DNA from: a virus
DNA: 51,404 bases
Direction: 5' to 3' (one strand)
Virus record (IMG/VR): IMGVR_UViG_3300049489_000312
Coordinates: 1 to 51,404 of that record
A model generated the notes under the pieces. That model was not told the DNA's origin, did not search any database, and was given only the letters and a program-made list of their open reading frames with translations. The translations under genes and the position numbers were made by a program. Every line of letters begins with the position of its first letter. Position 1 is the stretch's first letter. This document shows, one piece after another, positions 31,250 to 39,861 of this stretch.

Positions 31250-31418
31250 CGACCGCGTGCTTGTCTCAGAGCCGTGCGAGTTCCCTGTCGTCTATTTCCT
31301 GCATGACGGGCGGTGGTACGATGAGGCCGGTCAACGGGTAGGGGTGAGCGATGACTTGGAGCTACAGCGGAAATCCGGCATCCAGCAGCAAGGATATGGT
31401 CAGGTTCCTGATCGGTGA
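31227..31418 (+). CDS. Hypothetical protein (63 aa)
   Basis: ATG 31227 with AGGGG about 7 nt upstream. Begins inside the previous gene and its last 68 bp overlap the connector gene, which is long for this genome. Contains YFLHDGRWYDEAGQRVGVSD. Could be genuine or a by-product of the connector start; moderate support only. Confidence 0.45.
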   Translation: MRTTVMVDDRVLVSEPCEFPVVYFLHDGRWYDEAGQRVGVSDDLELQRKSGIQQQGYGQVPDR

Positions 31419-31809
31419 CACCGTATCGACTGCCCAACTTATGCAGGATGAGGAAATCAACGCCATCCTGACCTATCAGTCCAACCCAATCTACGCTGCT
31501 GCATATTGTGCGGATGCCATGTGCGCCAAGTTTGCGCGCGAGGCTGACCTGTCAATTGGCGCAACCAGCATCAGTGCTAGCCAGAAATCCAAGGCATACT
31601 GTGCGCTAGCTGACAGGCTCCGCGCTTCTGGCGGGTCTACCGACGGGACGGGCATCCCATCCGTTTCCATGTTTGTTGGTGGCATCAGCGTGAGCGGTAA
31701 CTCTGCCTTGGCAGAGGACGACGACCTTGTGCAGCCTCCGTTTGGGGTTGGCCAGGACGACAACCCCAGCACTCCCAATGGTGCGGTTGACCCCAAGCCC
31801 TGGAGTTGA
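31351..31809 (+). CDS. Head-tail connector protein (gp6-like)
   Basis: 152 aa, ATG 31351 with GGGG upstream. The opening (YSGNPASSSKDMVRFLIGDT, then LMQDEEINAIL) and the helical core (AAYCADAMCAKFAREADLSI) match connector proteins that bind under the portal. The C-terminus is acidic and flexible. Confidence 0.78.
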   Translation: MTWSYSGNPASSSKDMVRFLIGDTVSTAQLMQDEEINAILTYQSNPIYAAAYCADAMCAKFAREADLSIGATSISASQKSKAYCALADRLRASGGSTDGTGIPSVSMFVGGISVSGNSALAEDDDLVQPPFGVGQDDNPSTPNGAVDPKPWS

Positions 31810-31812
31810 GCC

Positions 31813-32142
31813 ATGGACGCATGTCTGAAAGCCATGCTCAACAAGACCATCACCGTCCGCACGGTGACGGCATACACAGCTACTGGGAACGAAACGCTCT
31901 CTGCGCCCACCAGCGTCCCGGCTTACGTCGAGGTCAAGCGCTCATATTGGCAAATGGGCAATCAAGGCACCTCAAACGAGGTCAAGCATCTGGTGATCAC
32001 GGAATACCAAGTTGGGCTTGAGGACCGCATTTGGCTCCCAGGCGACGACACACTGGATGCCTCGAAGGGTAAGCGCCCTGAGTCTGTAGACGTGTTCAAC
32101 GACGTCTATGGGGCTGTGGACCATTACGAGGTCACGCTGTGA
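31813..32142 (+). CDS. Head closure protein (109 aa)
   Basis: Beta-rich with ITVRTVTAYTATGNETLSA, TSVPAYVEVK and a C-terminal VYGAVDHYEVTL; the order after the connector fits a head-completion/stopper protein (SPP1 gp16-like). Its stop overlaps the next GTG. Family by position and size more than by motif. Confidence 0.68.
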   Translation: MDACLKAMLNKTITVRTVTAYTATGNETLSAPTSVPAYVEVKRSYWQMGNQGTSNEVKHLVITEYQVGLEDRIWLPGDDTLDASKGKRPESVDVFNDVYGAVDHYEVTL

Positions 32143-32549
32143 AAATGGCCGGCATGGTGCTCAAGGGCATCGAGAACGCCATCAGCAACCTGCACAGGAT
32201 CGAGGAGCGTCAGGTGCGTGGGTTCCTGGCCGCATGCCGGCTTGAGGCAGAACGGGTGATGACCGCATCCCAGCTTGAGGTGCCGGTTGAGTTTGGCAAT
32301 CTGAAAAACTCCAAGTTCCTGCTGGTTGAGGCCACCCCAGATGCAAGCCGATTTATTGCTGGGTATGCCACGGACTATGCAGTGTACGTCCACGAAATTC
32401 CGCCGCCTCCCATGCAGTCTGAGGGTGGCCGCTCCGCAACTCACGTGGATGGCAAGTGGAAGTATTTGGAAGACCCGTTTAAGCGTGAAGCCCCGCACAT
32501 GATCAAGCGCATCAACGACGCCATTGAGGCTGTTACCAAGAAGGGGTGA
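32139..32549 (+). CDS. Tail completion protein (HK97 gp10-like)
   Basis: 136 aa. GTG 32139 overlaps the preceding stop (GTGA); ATG 32145 is an alternative. Motif pattern: helical N-terminus (IEERQVRGFLAACRLEAERV), VPVEFGNLKNS, then ATDYAVYVHEIPP, as in HK97 gp10 family members that join tail to head. Confidence 0.8.
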   Translation: MKMAGMVLKGIENAISNLHRIEERQVRGFLAACRLEAERVMTASQLEVPVEFGNLKNSKFLLVEATPDASRFIAGYATDYAVYVHEIPPPPMQSEGGRSATHVDGKWKYLEDPFKREAPHMIKRINDAIEAVTKKG

Positions 32550-32552
32550 TGC

Positions 32553-32972
32553 ATGTCTGTCGAGACTGACATTGCCCAACATCTGGCCTCTGAGATGGGG
32601 CTGACCTACGGGTTCAACATCTTTGCTGGACCAATGCGCAAGCCAGCTGGCAATCTGGCTCTGCCCAACGCCGTCCAACACCAGGCTGTGTTCTGCCTGC
32701 AGACCAGTGGGATGGATTCCATCCCATATTGTGATGGTGGTTTGGGCACGAAAGAAGCACGATATACGGTACAGGTTATCGTGCGTTCTCCTGTCAACGA
32801 CTACACAACCGGCAGTAAACTGGCTGACGACGTTTTTGCCGCGTTGGACATGAACCCACCTGCCGGATACTTTGAATGTCGCGCGCTTGCGTCACAACCG
32901 GCGTATCTGATGCGCGATGACCTCGACCACTATCTGTGGTCAATCAACTGCCTCGTCAAAGAGGCAATCTGA
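32553..32972 (+). CDS. Tail terminator / minor capsid-like protein (139 aa)
   Basis: Pattern AQHLASEMGL at the N-terminus, KEARYTVQVIVRSP strand, then a helix and a C-terminal strand, the usual layout of tail terminator and related minor capsid proteins. The order gp10-like, terminator, tube supports it. Confidence 0.72.
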   Translation: MSVETDIAQHLASEMGLTYGFNIFAGPMRKPAGNLALPNAVQHQAVFCLQTSGMDSIPYCDGGLGTKEARYTVQVIVRSPVNDYTTGSKLADDVFAALDMNPPAGYFECRALASQPAYLMRDDLDHYLWSINCLVKEAI

Positions 32973-32986
32973 AGGGAGCAGAACCA

Positions 32987-33352
32987 ATGACCGCTTACGC
33001 TACCACCGCTGAATATCTGGACCGTGGGGCTGGAATCCAAGACTTGGAAGCCTCTTTGGTGGCTGCCGCTACCTCGATGGAGTTCAAGAACGACGGCAAC
33101 ATTGTCGTGGTCATCAACAACGGCAGTGCAGGCTCAGTGACTGCCACGCTCAAGAGCCAGCCCGACCCGTATGGTCGCGGTGGCGCCAGCGATACTGACA
33201 ACGACGAGGTTTACACCATCGCCGCTGGCAAGCTGGCGTTCATTCCGCTGATGAACCCCGCGATGTTCAACTTGTCTGGTGTTGCCCAGATTACCCTGTC
33301 CGCAGCGGCGAGCGTTACGGTTGGGTTCTTCCGCCTCACCAAGGCTCGTTGA
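32987..33352 (+). CDS. Hypothetical tail-associated protein (121 aa)
   Basis: ATG 32987 with GGGAGC upstream. All-beta, Gly/Ala/Ser-rich (NIVVVINNGSAGSVTATLKS, QITLSAAASVTVGFFRL). Looks like a small immunoglobulin or decoration fold. Placed directly before the tube protein; possibly a tail or head-tail joint decoration. Confidence 0.7.
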   Translation: MTAYATTAEYLDRGAGIQDLEASLVAAATSMEFKNDGNIVVVINNGSAGSVTATLKSQPDPYGRGGASDTDNDEVYTIAAGKLAFIPLMNPAMFNLSGVAQITLSAAASVTVGFFRLTKAR

Positions 33353-33361
33353 GGAGGCACT

Positions 33362-33778
33362 ATGACGGCAATTCCTGGCCGGCTCTCGAAACTTCAGGTC
33401 AGTGATGACGGTGGGGTCACCTACGTTCCGTATGGTGGCATCGTTGACATCACCATGAACCTGAACATCGACGAGCTTGAAACCACCACGCATGATTCTG
33501 CTGGTGCTCGCGAGTACATCCCCAACCACCACGATGCCACGCTGGATATTTCCGGGCGCTGGCTTGACGGTGACCCAGGGCAAGAGGTTGTCCTGCAAGC
33601 CGTGTTTGCCAAGACGGTTTTCAACTTCAAGTTCACGATGGAAACCTTGTCTGGCAAGAAGATTTACACCGGGCGCGCTTTTGCGACGTCGGCGTCTCCG
33701 TCTGGCCCGCTGGATGACACGGGCTCGATGGACATCACGCTGCGTACCTCCGGTCTGCTGCAGGGCAGTCAGGTCTGA
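33362..33778 (+). CDS. Major tail tube protein
   Basis: 138 aa: GRLSKLQVSDDGGVTYVPYG, then LETTTHDSAGAREYIP, DATLDISGRWLDGD and a C-terminal SMDITLRTSGLLQG. This is the TP901-1-type tube protein pattern (WLDGD loop, beta barrel). Forms hexameric rings around the tape measure. Followed at once by a terminator. Confidence 0.85.
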   Translation: MTAIPGRLSKLQVSDDGGVTYVPYGGIVDITMNLNIDELETTTHDSAGAREYIPNHHDATLDISGRWLDGDPGQEVVLQAVFAKTVFNFKFTMETLSGKKIYTGRAFATSASPSGPLDDTGSMDITLRTSGLLQGSQV

Positions 33779-33804
33779 CCAATCTGACTGAACGAGGGAC
33801 GGCG

Positions 33805-33841
33805 AGGCGGGACATCTTCTCCGGGGTGTCCCGCCTTTCTG
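33805..33841 (+). terminator. Rho-independent terminator after the tail tube gene
   Basis: 10-bp perfect stem AGGCGGGACA / TGTCCCGCCT with a 12-nt loop, followed by TTCTGTTT, a weak T tract. Sits 26 bp after the tube stop, so tube message would exceed that of the chaperone and tape measure. Bases 33779-33924 hold no gene otherwise. Confidence 0.8.
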
Positions 33842-33924
33842 TTTACTGTGGATTGCATCAATGCCCAATCACAATTGATTGACTTTTGCAGCAATGTGCT
33901 AGAAGCCTTTGCGCGGAGGCAATC

Positions 33925-34302
33925 ATGGCAAACAGTGACCGTGGGGAAGTGGACATCACCTTGGGCGGGCAGGTTCGCACATTGCGTTTCCGCTCTGCAG
34001 AAATGCTGATGCTTGAGGAAGCCCTGGGAATGGACCCGCTTGCGTTCCTGGCAAAGCAGGGTGGGGTCACCAAGTTCTTGGCCTGTGCCATTCACGCTGG
34101 GCTTTCCAAGGTTGACCGCAAGGCGTCCATTCCCAAGGTTTTGTCCTGGCTTGACGAATACGAAGGGGACGTTGGCGACCTTCAGAAGCAGGTTCTGTAC
34201 GCCATCGCCAGGGGCAAGCCTGGAAAACAGGCACAGGAAATGGTGGCTGCCCTGGATGAGGCGTTCAAGTCAGACGGCCCTTTGGTTTCAGCGAGCGGCT
34301 GA
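33925..34302 (+). CDS. Tail assembly chaperone, short form (G-like)
   Basis: 125 aa; ATG 33925 with GGAGG 5 nt upstream (an earlier start at 33886 lacks one). Pattern DITLGGQVRTLRFRSAEMLM, LEEALGMDP, then FLACAIHAGL matches GTA gp10-like tail chaperones. Wraps the tape measure before tube assembly. Zero-frame stop at 34300-34302. Confidence 0.82.
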   Translation: MANSDRGEVDITLGGQVRTLRFRSAEMLMLEEALGMDPLAFLAKQGGVTKFLACAIHAGLSKVDRKASIPKVLSWLDEYEGDVGDLQKQVLYAIARGKPGKQAQEMVAALDEAFKSDGPLVSASG

Positions 34303-34706
34303 AGCTCGGTCACGCTCGCGACGACATGGTCAGACAAGGGGCAGCCATGGGGTTGTTGCCTGACCACGTCTGGGGAATGACCCTGCGAGAGTTTGAGCTT
34401 TACGCAGAGGGATATGCCATCCGCTGGGATGCGTTCTTAGAGGCCCTTGCCTGGGTGCAGGCGAACCTCCTCAACGCGCAGATTCCAAAAGGCAAGGCCA
34501 AGCTCACGGTGGAAAAGCTCCTGCCAAGGGGTGTACGTACTCGCCGCAAGCAGGACTCCGCGCCGGCTACTACGCTTGGCGAGGCAAAGGCGAAGGCCAG
34601 GGCAGCACAGGAACGACGGGATAACAGTGAGTTCGACGCTACAGAAACAGGCCAGCGAATAGAGCGCATCAAGCGCATGTTGGGAGACGACGATGGCGGT
34701 CCTTGA
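33925..34706 (+). CDS. Tail assembly chaperone, frameshifted long form (GT-like, 260 aa)
   Basis: The heptamer CCCTTTG at 34278-34284 fits X-XXY-YYZ in the G frame (GGC CCT TTG). A -1 shift there continues GFSERLKLGHARDDMVRQGA and then GLLPDHVWGMTLREFELYAE to TGA 34704-34706. The T part reads like the second tail-chaperone domain and begins upstream of the ATG at 34326, which lacks a good ribosome site. Open -1 frame starts at 34260, leaving just the overlap needed. Predicted fusion: 120 G codons plus 140. Confidence 0.8.
34278..34284 (+). promoter_or_regulatory. Programmed -1 ribosomal frameshift site (CCCTTTG)
   Basis: Slippery heptamer in the correct register between the G-like and T-like frames, 16 bases before the G stop. 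Downstream, GCGAGC (34291-34296) can pair with GCTCGC (34314-34319), a possible stimulatory stem. Such sites are conserved in tail chaperone pairs of long-tailed phages. Confidence 0.78.
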
Positions 34707-37700
34707 GGCAGGGAAAGTCCAAGTCGTCATCGAGGCAGCTGGAGCAGGGAAGTTTTCCGCCGTCATTGACACGGTCAATAAACGGCTTGAGTCGTTCCAG
34801 GGTGCGGCGAATGGTGCGCGTGTTGCGCTGGGAAATGCCGCAACCAGCGGTTCCGCATTCCAAACATCCCTATCGTCACTCAGTGGTGTGGCCACCAAAG
34901 TTGCCGCACTCCTTGGGGCAGGGTGGGCGTCGTCTGCTGCGATGGGGCTTGCCGAATCTGCGGAGAGTGCGTCCCTTGCGGCAAAGGCATTCTCTGCAGC
35001 TGGCGGGTCTATGGAGGAGTTTCGCCAGCAGACGCAGGGGATGCTCTCCGATGCCCGCCTGACCCAGAAGGCCAACCTGGCGCGCACGATGGGGATCGGG
35101 CTTGGCGACGTTCCCAAGTTGGCAAAAATCGCACAGGCAGCTGCTGCAACAACGGGCCAGTCGTTCGATTACCTGTTTGACAGCATCATCACAGGCACGG
35201 CTCGTCAGTCGAAGATGATCCTCGACAACCTTGGGTTGATGATCAATATCGATAAGGCCAACGAGCAATATGCAGAGTCTCTTGGCAAAACGGCATCGCA
35301 GTTGTCTGACGCAGAGAAGAAGCAAGCGTTTTTGAATGCCGTGCTGGTGGAGGGCGAGCGCATCACTCAGGACTTGAGCGATGCCGGCCTATCCTCAGAG
35401 AGCGTGTTTTCCAAGTTCTCCGCAGCCAGTGAGAACACGTCTAGGGTAATCGGCTCGGTCTTGGTTCCGGTATTCCAGTCACTATTCCGCCTCCTGGCGC
35501 CTGGGTTTGAAGGCGTCCGCAAGTTCGGGCAGGCATGGGATGAACTCAACCCAAAAGTGAAGGATGCCATTGGGAACATCTCAGCAGTCGGGATCATGGT
35601 GTCTGGTTCGCTTGGGGCAGTCGTTGCCTTGACTAATGCTGTGTCAGGTCTTGGTGGTGCGTTCTCTAATGCATTCTCTGTGGCAGCTACGTCTGTCAAG
35701 ACTGCGGTTGGCCCACTGATTGCGTTTGCTGTCATCGCTGCAGGGTTGGCCTCGATAGCCGCGACTATTGCAGTTGCCTGGGAGGAAAACTGGGGAGGCA
35801 TTGTCCAAGTTACCAAGTCGGCCTTTGATTCCATCAAGACATTCTTTGTTGACCTGGCTACGGACATCGTCGTCAAGACGATGCGCATCTATGACAACCT
35901 CAAGTGGCTTGCCGGGCAGGCTAAAGCCTTGTTCACAGGGGCAACCGTAGAACTTGAGGCTCCCAAGTCAGACGCCCAATTGCGTGAGCAGGCCAAGGCT
36001 CTCATTGGGGACGTGAGCACCACCGCAGCTGGGACGTGGGACTCCATCAAGGGTGGGGCAAAAACCACGTTCGATTTCCTTGAACGAGGGTTCACGATCA
36101 TTGGTGACAAGGTCAAAGGTCTACTCGGTGAAGACCTATTCCAGAAGTTCACCGGCAAGGTAAGCCAGCGGCCAGCCGTACAAGATGCAGCGGCAAAAGC
36201 AGGTGGTGACTCCAAGTCTCTTGCCCAGGCCATGGAGCGGTGGGAATCGCTCATGGCAAGCCTTGCTGGTGACATTGCCGTCGCACAGGCCAGGATTGCT
36301 GGTGGTGACATTGCGGCAAAGTACGTTGAGCTTGGTCAGTCCATCAGCAAGCAGATTTCAGACGTAGGCGCAGCAGCAGCAGCTGCAGGTCAACCTGTGG
36401 TTGCGTCAGAGCGGGTAGCCCAGCAGGCAGGGGCTTTGCGGATTGCCAATGAGTTGAATGCATCATCCTCACTGCGGGAGTTTGGCGAGGCTATCACCTA
36501 TGCCCAAGAGGAAGCGCTCAAGGCCGGAGTTGCCTGGAAGGACGTAGAGTCAAAGCTCTCGTTTGAGCCTAAAGACCTATCCGACCTTCTCAGCGTCCGT
36601 GTGTCGGAAGGGCTTGGCGCAAGCCTGTCTGCCATGGAGTTGGACATTCCGGCATCAGACCGCAAGGCCCTGGTCGCCACTATCTCTGACGGATTGCGGG
36701 ACATGCTCCAGGGTGGCCGGCTTGACCTTGGCTTCTTGGGCCAGGCATTCGGGCGCATCCTGGGTGCGGCGAATCTCGGTGGCATCGGGGACATGATCAC
36801 CAAGGCAGTTGGGATTGGTGGCAACGCAGGAGCGCTTGCCGGCCCTATCGGAGCCATCTTTGGGCAAGTGGCATCCAACATTGGTCCGATGGTCATGGAC
36901 GGAATCAAGCAGGTGTTCCAAACCATCATCTCTGCCCTGGCTGCAATTCCACAGGTCATTTCCCAGGCTGCCCAAGGGCTTGCTGCGATCATACCGTCAA
37001 GCGCTCTTGGAGACGCCATCCAAAAAGCAGTCAACCCAACCGTGGCTGTGTTTGGCCTCCTGGCTTCCGTGGCTACGGTCCTTGGGCCTGCGTTGGCAGT
37101 CGTCGCGGGACTGATGAGCACAGTGCTTCTCCCGGTAACGCTTGCTCTAGGGTTGGCCATGGCAACGCTGGCTGCTGGTATGGTGGCGGTATCCGTGGTC
37201 GCTGGATACGTGGCAGCTGCCATGGCCACGCTGGGAGTGGGTACGGCGGTGGCCCTAGTGCTTTTGGTCGGGGCAATCGGCATCACCATCAGCGCGGTTG
37301 GCGTCCTCGTTTCAGCGGCGTTTGTGCCACTCACCATTGCGGTGGCGTCACTCCTGCTCCCGGCCATCGTTGCTGCAGGTGCAGGGTTGGCCACACTGGC
37401 TCTGGCCTTTGTTGGGTTCACTGCCACGTTTGCGCTGATGGCTGGTCTATTCCGCCTTGCGCTTGACACAGAATCATTCAAGCAATTCCGCGCTGCGTTT
37501 GAGGCAAGCATCGGCAGGGTGGTGAAAGCCCTTGAGCCATTCTTCTCCGGGCTGCTCCCGCTGGTTGGGTTGTTTGATGCGCTTGTGTCAGTCGTTATCC
37601 CTCTGGCTTCTGCGTTTGCGAGCACTGAGGCAGTTGCCCGTGTGATGTTCACCGTGCTCAAGAACATCGCGATTGGTATCGGGTACGCCATCCTTGGAAT

Positions 37701-38292
37701 TGGGTATTTCGTGAGTGCAGTCCTTGCCGGGGTTTATGCTCTTGCCCAGATTCCCAGGGTCGTTGCTGCGCTGCTTGAGGGCATCGGTGCAGTGATCGAC
37801 CGAATCAACACAGAGTTGCATATCGACGCACTCAACAGAGTTTACGACGGGCTTATGCGTGCGGCGCATCAGTCCAATGTTGCAGCGTCGTCAATGGAGA
37901 ACATTGCAGCCAGCCTTAGCCCCAATATTGATGGGATGCAGGACGCGCTCTCCGACCTGACCAATCTGACCTATGACGAGGCTGCCCAGCGCGCCCGCAT
38001 TCTGGCCATGGAACGGGATGCGGCAGAGGAACTGACCAACATTCCGCAAGGGTTCAAGGTCGTCGCTGCTCGGTTCCGCGCCATCGCGGCAGAGGACTAC
38101 AACTCCGGGGTTCTCGGGCCAGACGCAAATCGCACGGGCGGGTCAAACTTCTTTATCGACCAACTGCAGGTGGTGACCGACGACCCCGCATCTCTTGCCC
38201 AGGAGATTGCAGAGGCAGCAGAGACTCAGGTCATGCAGACGACCGGAACCACCCAAACCAAGGACTCCCAAGGCGCGCCTTGGCGACGGTGA
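34693..38292 (+). CDS. Tail tape measure protein (1199 aa)
   Basis: The longest gene, directly after the chaperones and overlapping them by 14 bp; GGGAG precedes ATG. The N-terminal third is Ala/Ser-rich and helical (ESAESASLAAKAFSAAGGSM). Hydrophobic membrane-like stretches occur near residues 295-370 and densely from about 785 to 925, then again near 1000. Sets tail length and may form part of the DNA channel. At about 0.15 nm per residue the tail would be near 180 nm (inference). No lytic enzyme domain seen. Confidence 0.92.
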   Translation: MAVLEAGKVQVVIEAAGAGKFSAVIDTVNKRLESFQGAANGARVALGNAATSGSAFQTSLSSLSGVATKVAALLGAGWASSAAMGLAESAESASLAAKAFSAAGGSMEEFRQQTQGMLSDARLTQKANLARTMGIGLGDVPKLAKIAQAAAATTGQSFDYLFDSIITGTARQSKMILDNLGLMINIDKANEQYAESLGKTASQLSDAEKKQAFLNAVLVEGERITQDLSDAGLSSESVFSKFSAASENTSRVIGSVLVPVFQSLFRLLAPGFEGVRKFGQAWDELNPKVKDAIGNISAVGIMVSGSLGAVVALTNAVSGLGGAFSNAFSVAATSVKTAVGPLIAFAVIAAGLASIAATIAVAWEENWGGIVQVTKSAFDSIKTFFVDLATDIVVKTMRIYDNLKWLAGQAKALFTGATVELEAPKSDAQLREQAKALIGDVSTTAAGTWDSIKGGAKTTFDFLERGFTIIGDKVKGLLGEDLFQKFTGKVSQRPAVQDAAAKAGGDSKSLAQAMERWESLMASLAGDIAVAQARIAGGDIAAKYVELGQSISKQISDVGAAAAAAGQPVVASERVAQQAGALRIANELNASSSLREFGEAITYAQEEALKAGVAWKDVESKLSFEPKDLSDLLSVRVSEGLGASLSAMELDIPASDRKALVATISDGLRDMLQGGRLDLGFLGQAFGRILGAANLGGIGDMITKAVGIGGNAGALAGPIGAIFGQVASNIGPMVMDGIKQVFQTIISALAAIPQVISQAAQGLAAIIPSSALGDAIQKAVNPTVAVFGLLASVATVLGPALAVVAGLMSTVLLPVTLALGLAMATLAAGMVAVSVVAGYVAAAMATLGVGTAVALVLLVGAIGITISAVGVLVSAAFVPLTIAVASLLLPAIVAAGAGLATLALAFVGFTATFALMAGLFRLALDTESFKQFRAAFEASIGRVVKALEPFFSGLLPLVGLFDALVSVVIPLASAFASTEAVARVMFTVLKNIAIGIGYAILGIGYFVSAVLAGVYALAQIPRVVAALLEGIGAVIDRINTELHIDALNRVYDGLMRAAHQSNVAASSMENIAASLSPNIDGMQDALSDLTNLTYDEAAQRARILAMERDAAEELTNIPQGFKVVAARFRAIAAEDYNSGVLGPDANRTGGSNFFIDQLQVVTDDPASLAQEIAEAAETQVMQTTGTTQTKDSQGAPWRR

Positions 38293-38295
38293 CCT

Positions 38296-39852
38296 ATGCC
38301 ATTCTTGAGCCTCAATGGGTTCCAACTTCCCGTTGCCAACGCATCACCAAGACGGAGGATTGCGCGGGTGGGAAGGCGGGACCGCGCTTTCCGTCGGGCC
38401 ATCCGCGACCAGCGTAGGGGAATGCGCCGGCAATGGGACGTCGAGCTTGTGGTGCTTGATCCGGCCATTGCTGACGCGGTGATTGCAGCCATCCAGGGGC
38501 AAGGGCACTTCTTTGATCTTCGTGACGGACTGCAGGCGTCCACTGGGTTGATGCCGCTTCCAGGGGTTGGATCGTCTGTGCAGCTTCACCCGCAATCCTG
38601 GGGCTATGCAGGGCGTGGTGTCGCGCGCATCCAGTCTGTGTCAGAGCCGCTGGCCATCCGGTACGACGCCCAACTGGGAGCACAGTGGACCGTCCTATGG
38701 CGTTCTTGGTCTGGTATGGCGTGGCATGGCTACGCCAAGGTGAGCAGTGGGGTTGGGTACGCAGACGGAGTGCGTGACGACACCATCGGAGAAGCCGCTA
38801 GCTCGTCGTTTCAGGTTTCCGTGGCAGCTGGGATTGTTTCGCTGGGTACGTCCACCGCAGGGCCGGGGATTCTGGACGACCTCGTTGTGCTCCCCTATGC
38901 CGCGCCCGATGCCTTGCTTGCAGCCTGGACAGCTATTGGTGCGCCAAAGTTTGGCCCGTGCCCGACCGTTCACCTGACGGGGGACATGCTCCCAGGTGGT
39001 GATGCGTGGTGCGTTGGAGAAATCACGGACGTTCGGTTCATCCAGAAGCCAAACCTCCTGCAAGGGTTTGGATGGGTGTCCAACGCCAAAGTTATCTCAG
39101 CGACGTTTACAGAGGAGGAGCCTGCGTTTGGGTTCAGTCAGTTCGCGGTTGAGTATTCAACTCCCGCTCCTCCTGGCAACCCAGCATTCTGGTTTGACGG
39201 GCAGAACGTAGAGGGTTCTCTCAATACGACATTGGCAGACGGGACGCAGGTTCAGACCTGGGTTGATCGTGGTTCCCGCGCCCAGAACGCAAACGCACCA
39301 GCGGCTGGCAACCGGCCTATCTTCCGCCGGATCGGTGAAGTTGGGTTGTTGCAATCCAGCGGAGCTGTGAGGTTTGACGGTGTTGACGACTACATCCAGA
39401 CGGGAGTTGGAGCCGTCATCGCAACGCCAATCACAGTAGCAGTGGTGTTCCGGCATGAGGCTACCGGCGCATACCGCTGGGTGAACGACGGTGTCACAGC
39501 TGGTGGCAGACTCGGGCTTGACCAGTTCACCGTGGGCAACGTCCATGAGCTTTACCAGGGTGTTTTCCAGGCCCATCCATCCGTCACTGTTTCTGCTGGG
39601 ATGTGGAACGCATCCGTTGCGACGTACCAGGCCGCTGGTAGCCCGTGGAGACTCAACGGGGTTGATGCGACCGTCAGCCCTGGCGGACTGAACAGCGTTG
39701 CAGGCATAACCCTTGGCGCACAGTACACAGGTGCAAATCCGCTTAACGGATACGTTGTCGAGTTCATTGCATGGGCAGACCAATCGTTTGGGTCGTTCAC
39801 TGCTATTGCTGACTATCTGGCCAAGAAGTACGGCATCCTTCCACAAACGTGA
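38296..39852 (+). CDS. Distal tail protein with lectin-like domain (518 aa), paralogue 1
   Basis: N-terminal MPFLSLNGFQLPVANASPRR is a distal-tail start shared with the next gene (MAFLRLDGWKLPVLNESAR). The middle ends in LLQGFGWVSNAKVISATFTE. From about residue 295 a concanavalin-A-like/LamG jelly roll follows (FWFDGQNVEGSLNT, AVRFDGVDDYIQTG, NGYVVEFIAWADQS). Likely a ring below the tube carrying a carbohydrate-binding module. Confidence 0.75.
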   Translation: MPFLSLNGFQLPVANASPRRRIARVGRRDRAFRRAIRDQRRGMRRQWDVELVVLDPAIADAVIAAIQGQGHFFDLRDGLQASTGLMPLPGVGSSVQLHPQSWGYAGRGVARIQSVSEPLAIRYDAQLGAQWTVLWRSWSGMAWHGYAKVSSGVGYADGVRDDTIGEAASSSFQVSVAAGIVSLGTSTAGPGILDDLVVLPYAAPDALLAAWTAIGAPKFGPCPTVHLTGDMLPGGDAWCVGEITDVRFIQKPNLLQGFGWVSNAKVISATFTEEEPAFGFSQFAVEYSTPAPPGNPAFWFDGQNVEGSLNTTLADGTQVQTWVDRGSRAQNANAPAAGNRPIFRRIGEVGLLQSSGAVRFDGVDDYIQTGVGAVIATPITVAVVFRHEATGAYRWVNDGVTAGGRLGLDQFTVGNVHELYQGVFQAHPSVTVSAGMWNASVATYQAAGSPWRLNGVDATVSPGGLNSVAGITLGAQYTGANPLNGYVVEFIAWADQSFGSFTAIADYLAKKYGILPQT

Positions 39853-39861
39853 GGCTGAGCC

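Noticed and set aside
34326-34706. Independent T-like gene starting at ATG 34326
   Set aside because: No good ribosome site and conserved-looking sequence precedes the ATG in the same frame; -1 frameshifting from the G-like gene explains it better.
36498-37691. 397-aa open frame on the minus strand opposite the tape measure gene
   Set aside because: It is low-complexity (Ala/Pro/Ser/Asn-rich), lies wholly antisense to the clear tape measure protein and shows no domain; a product of GC-rich third positions.
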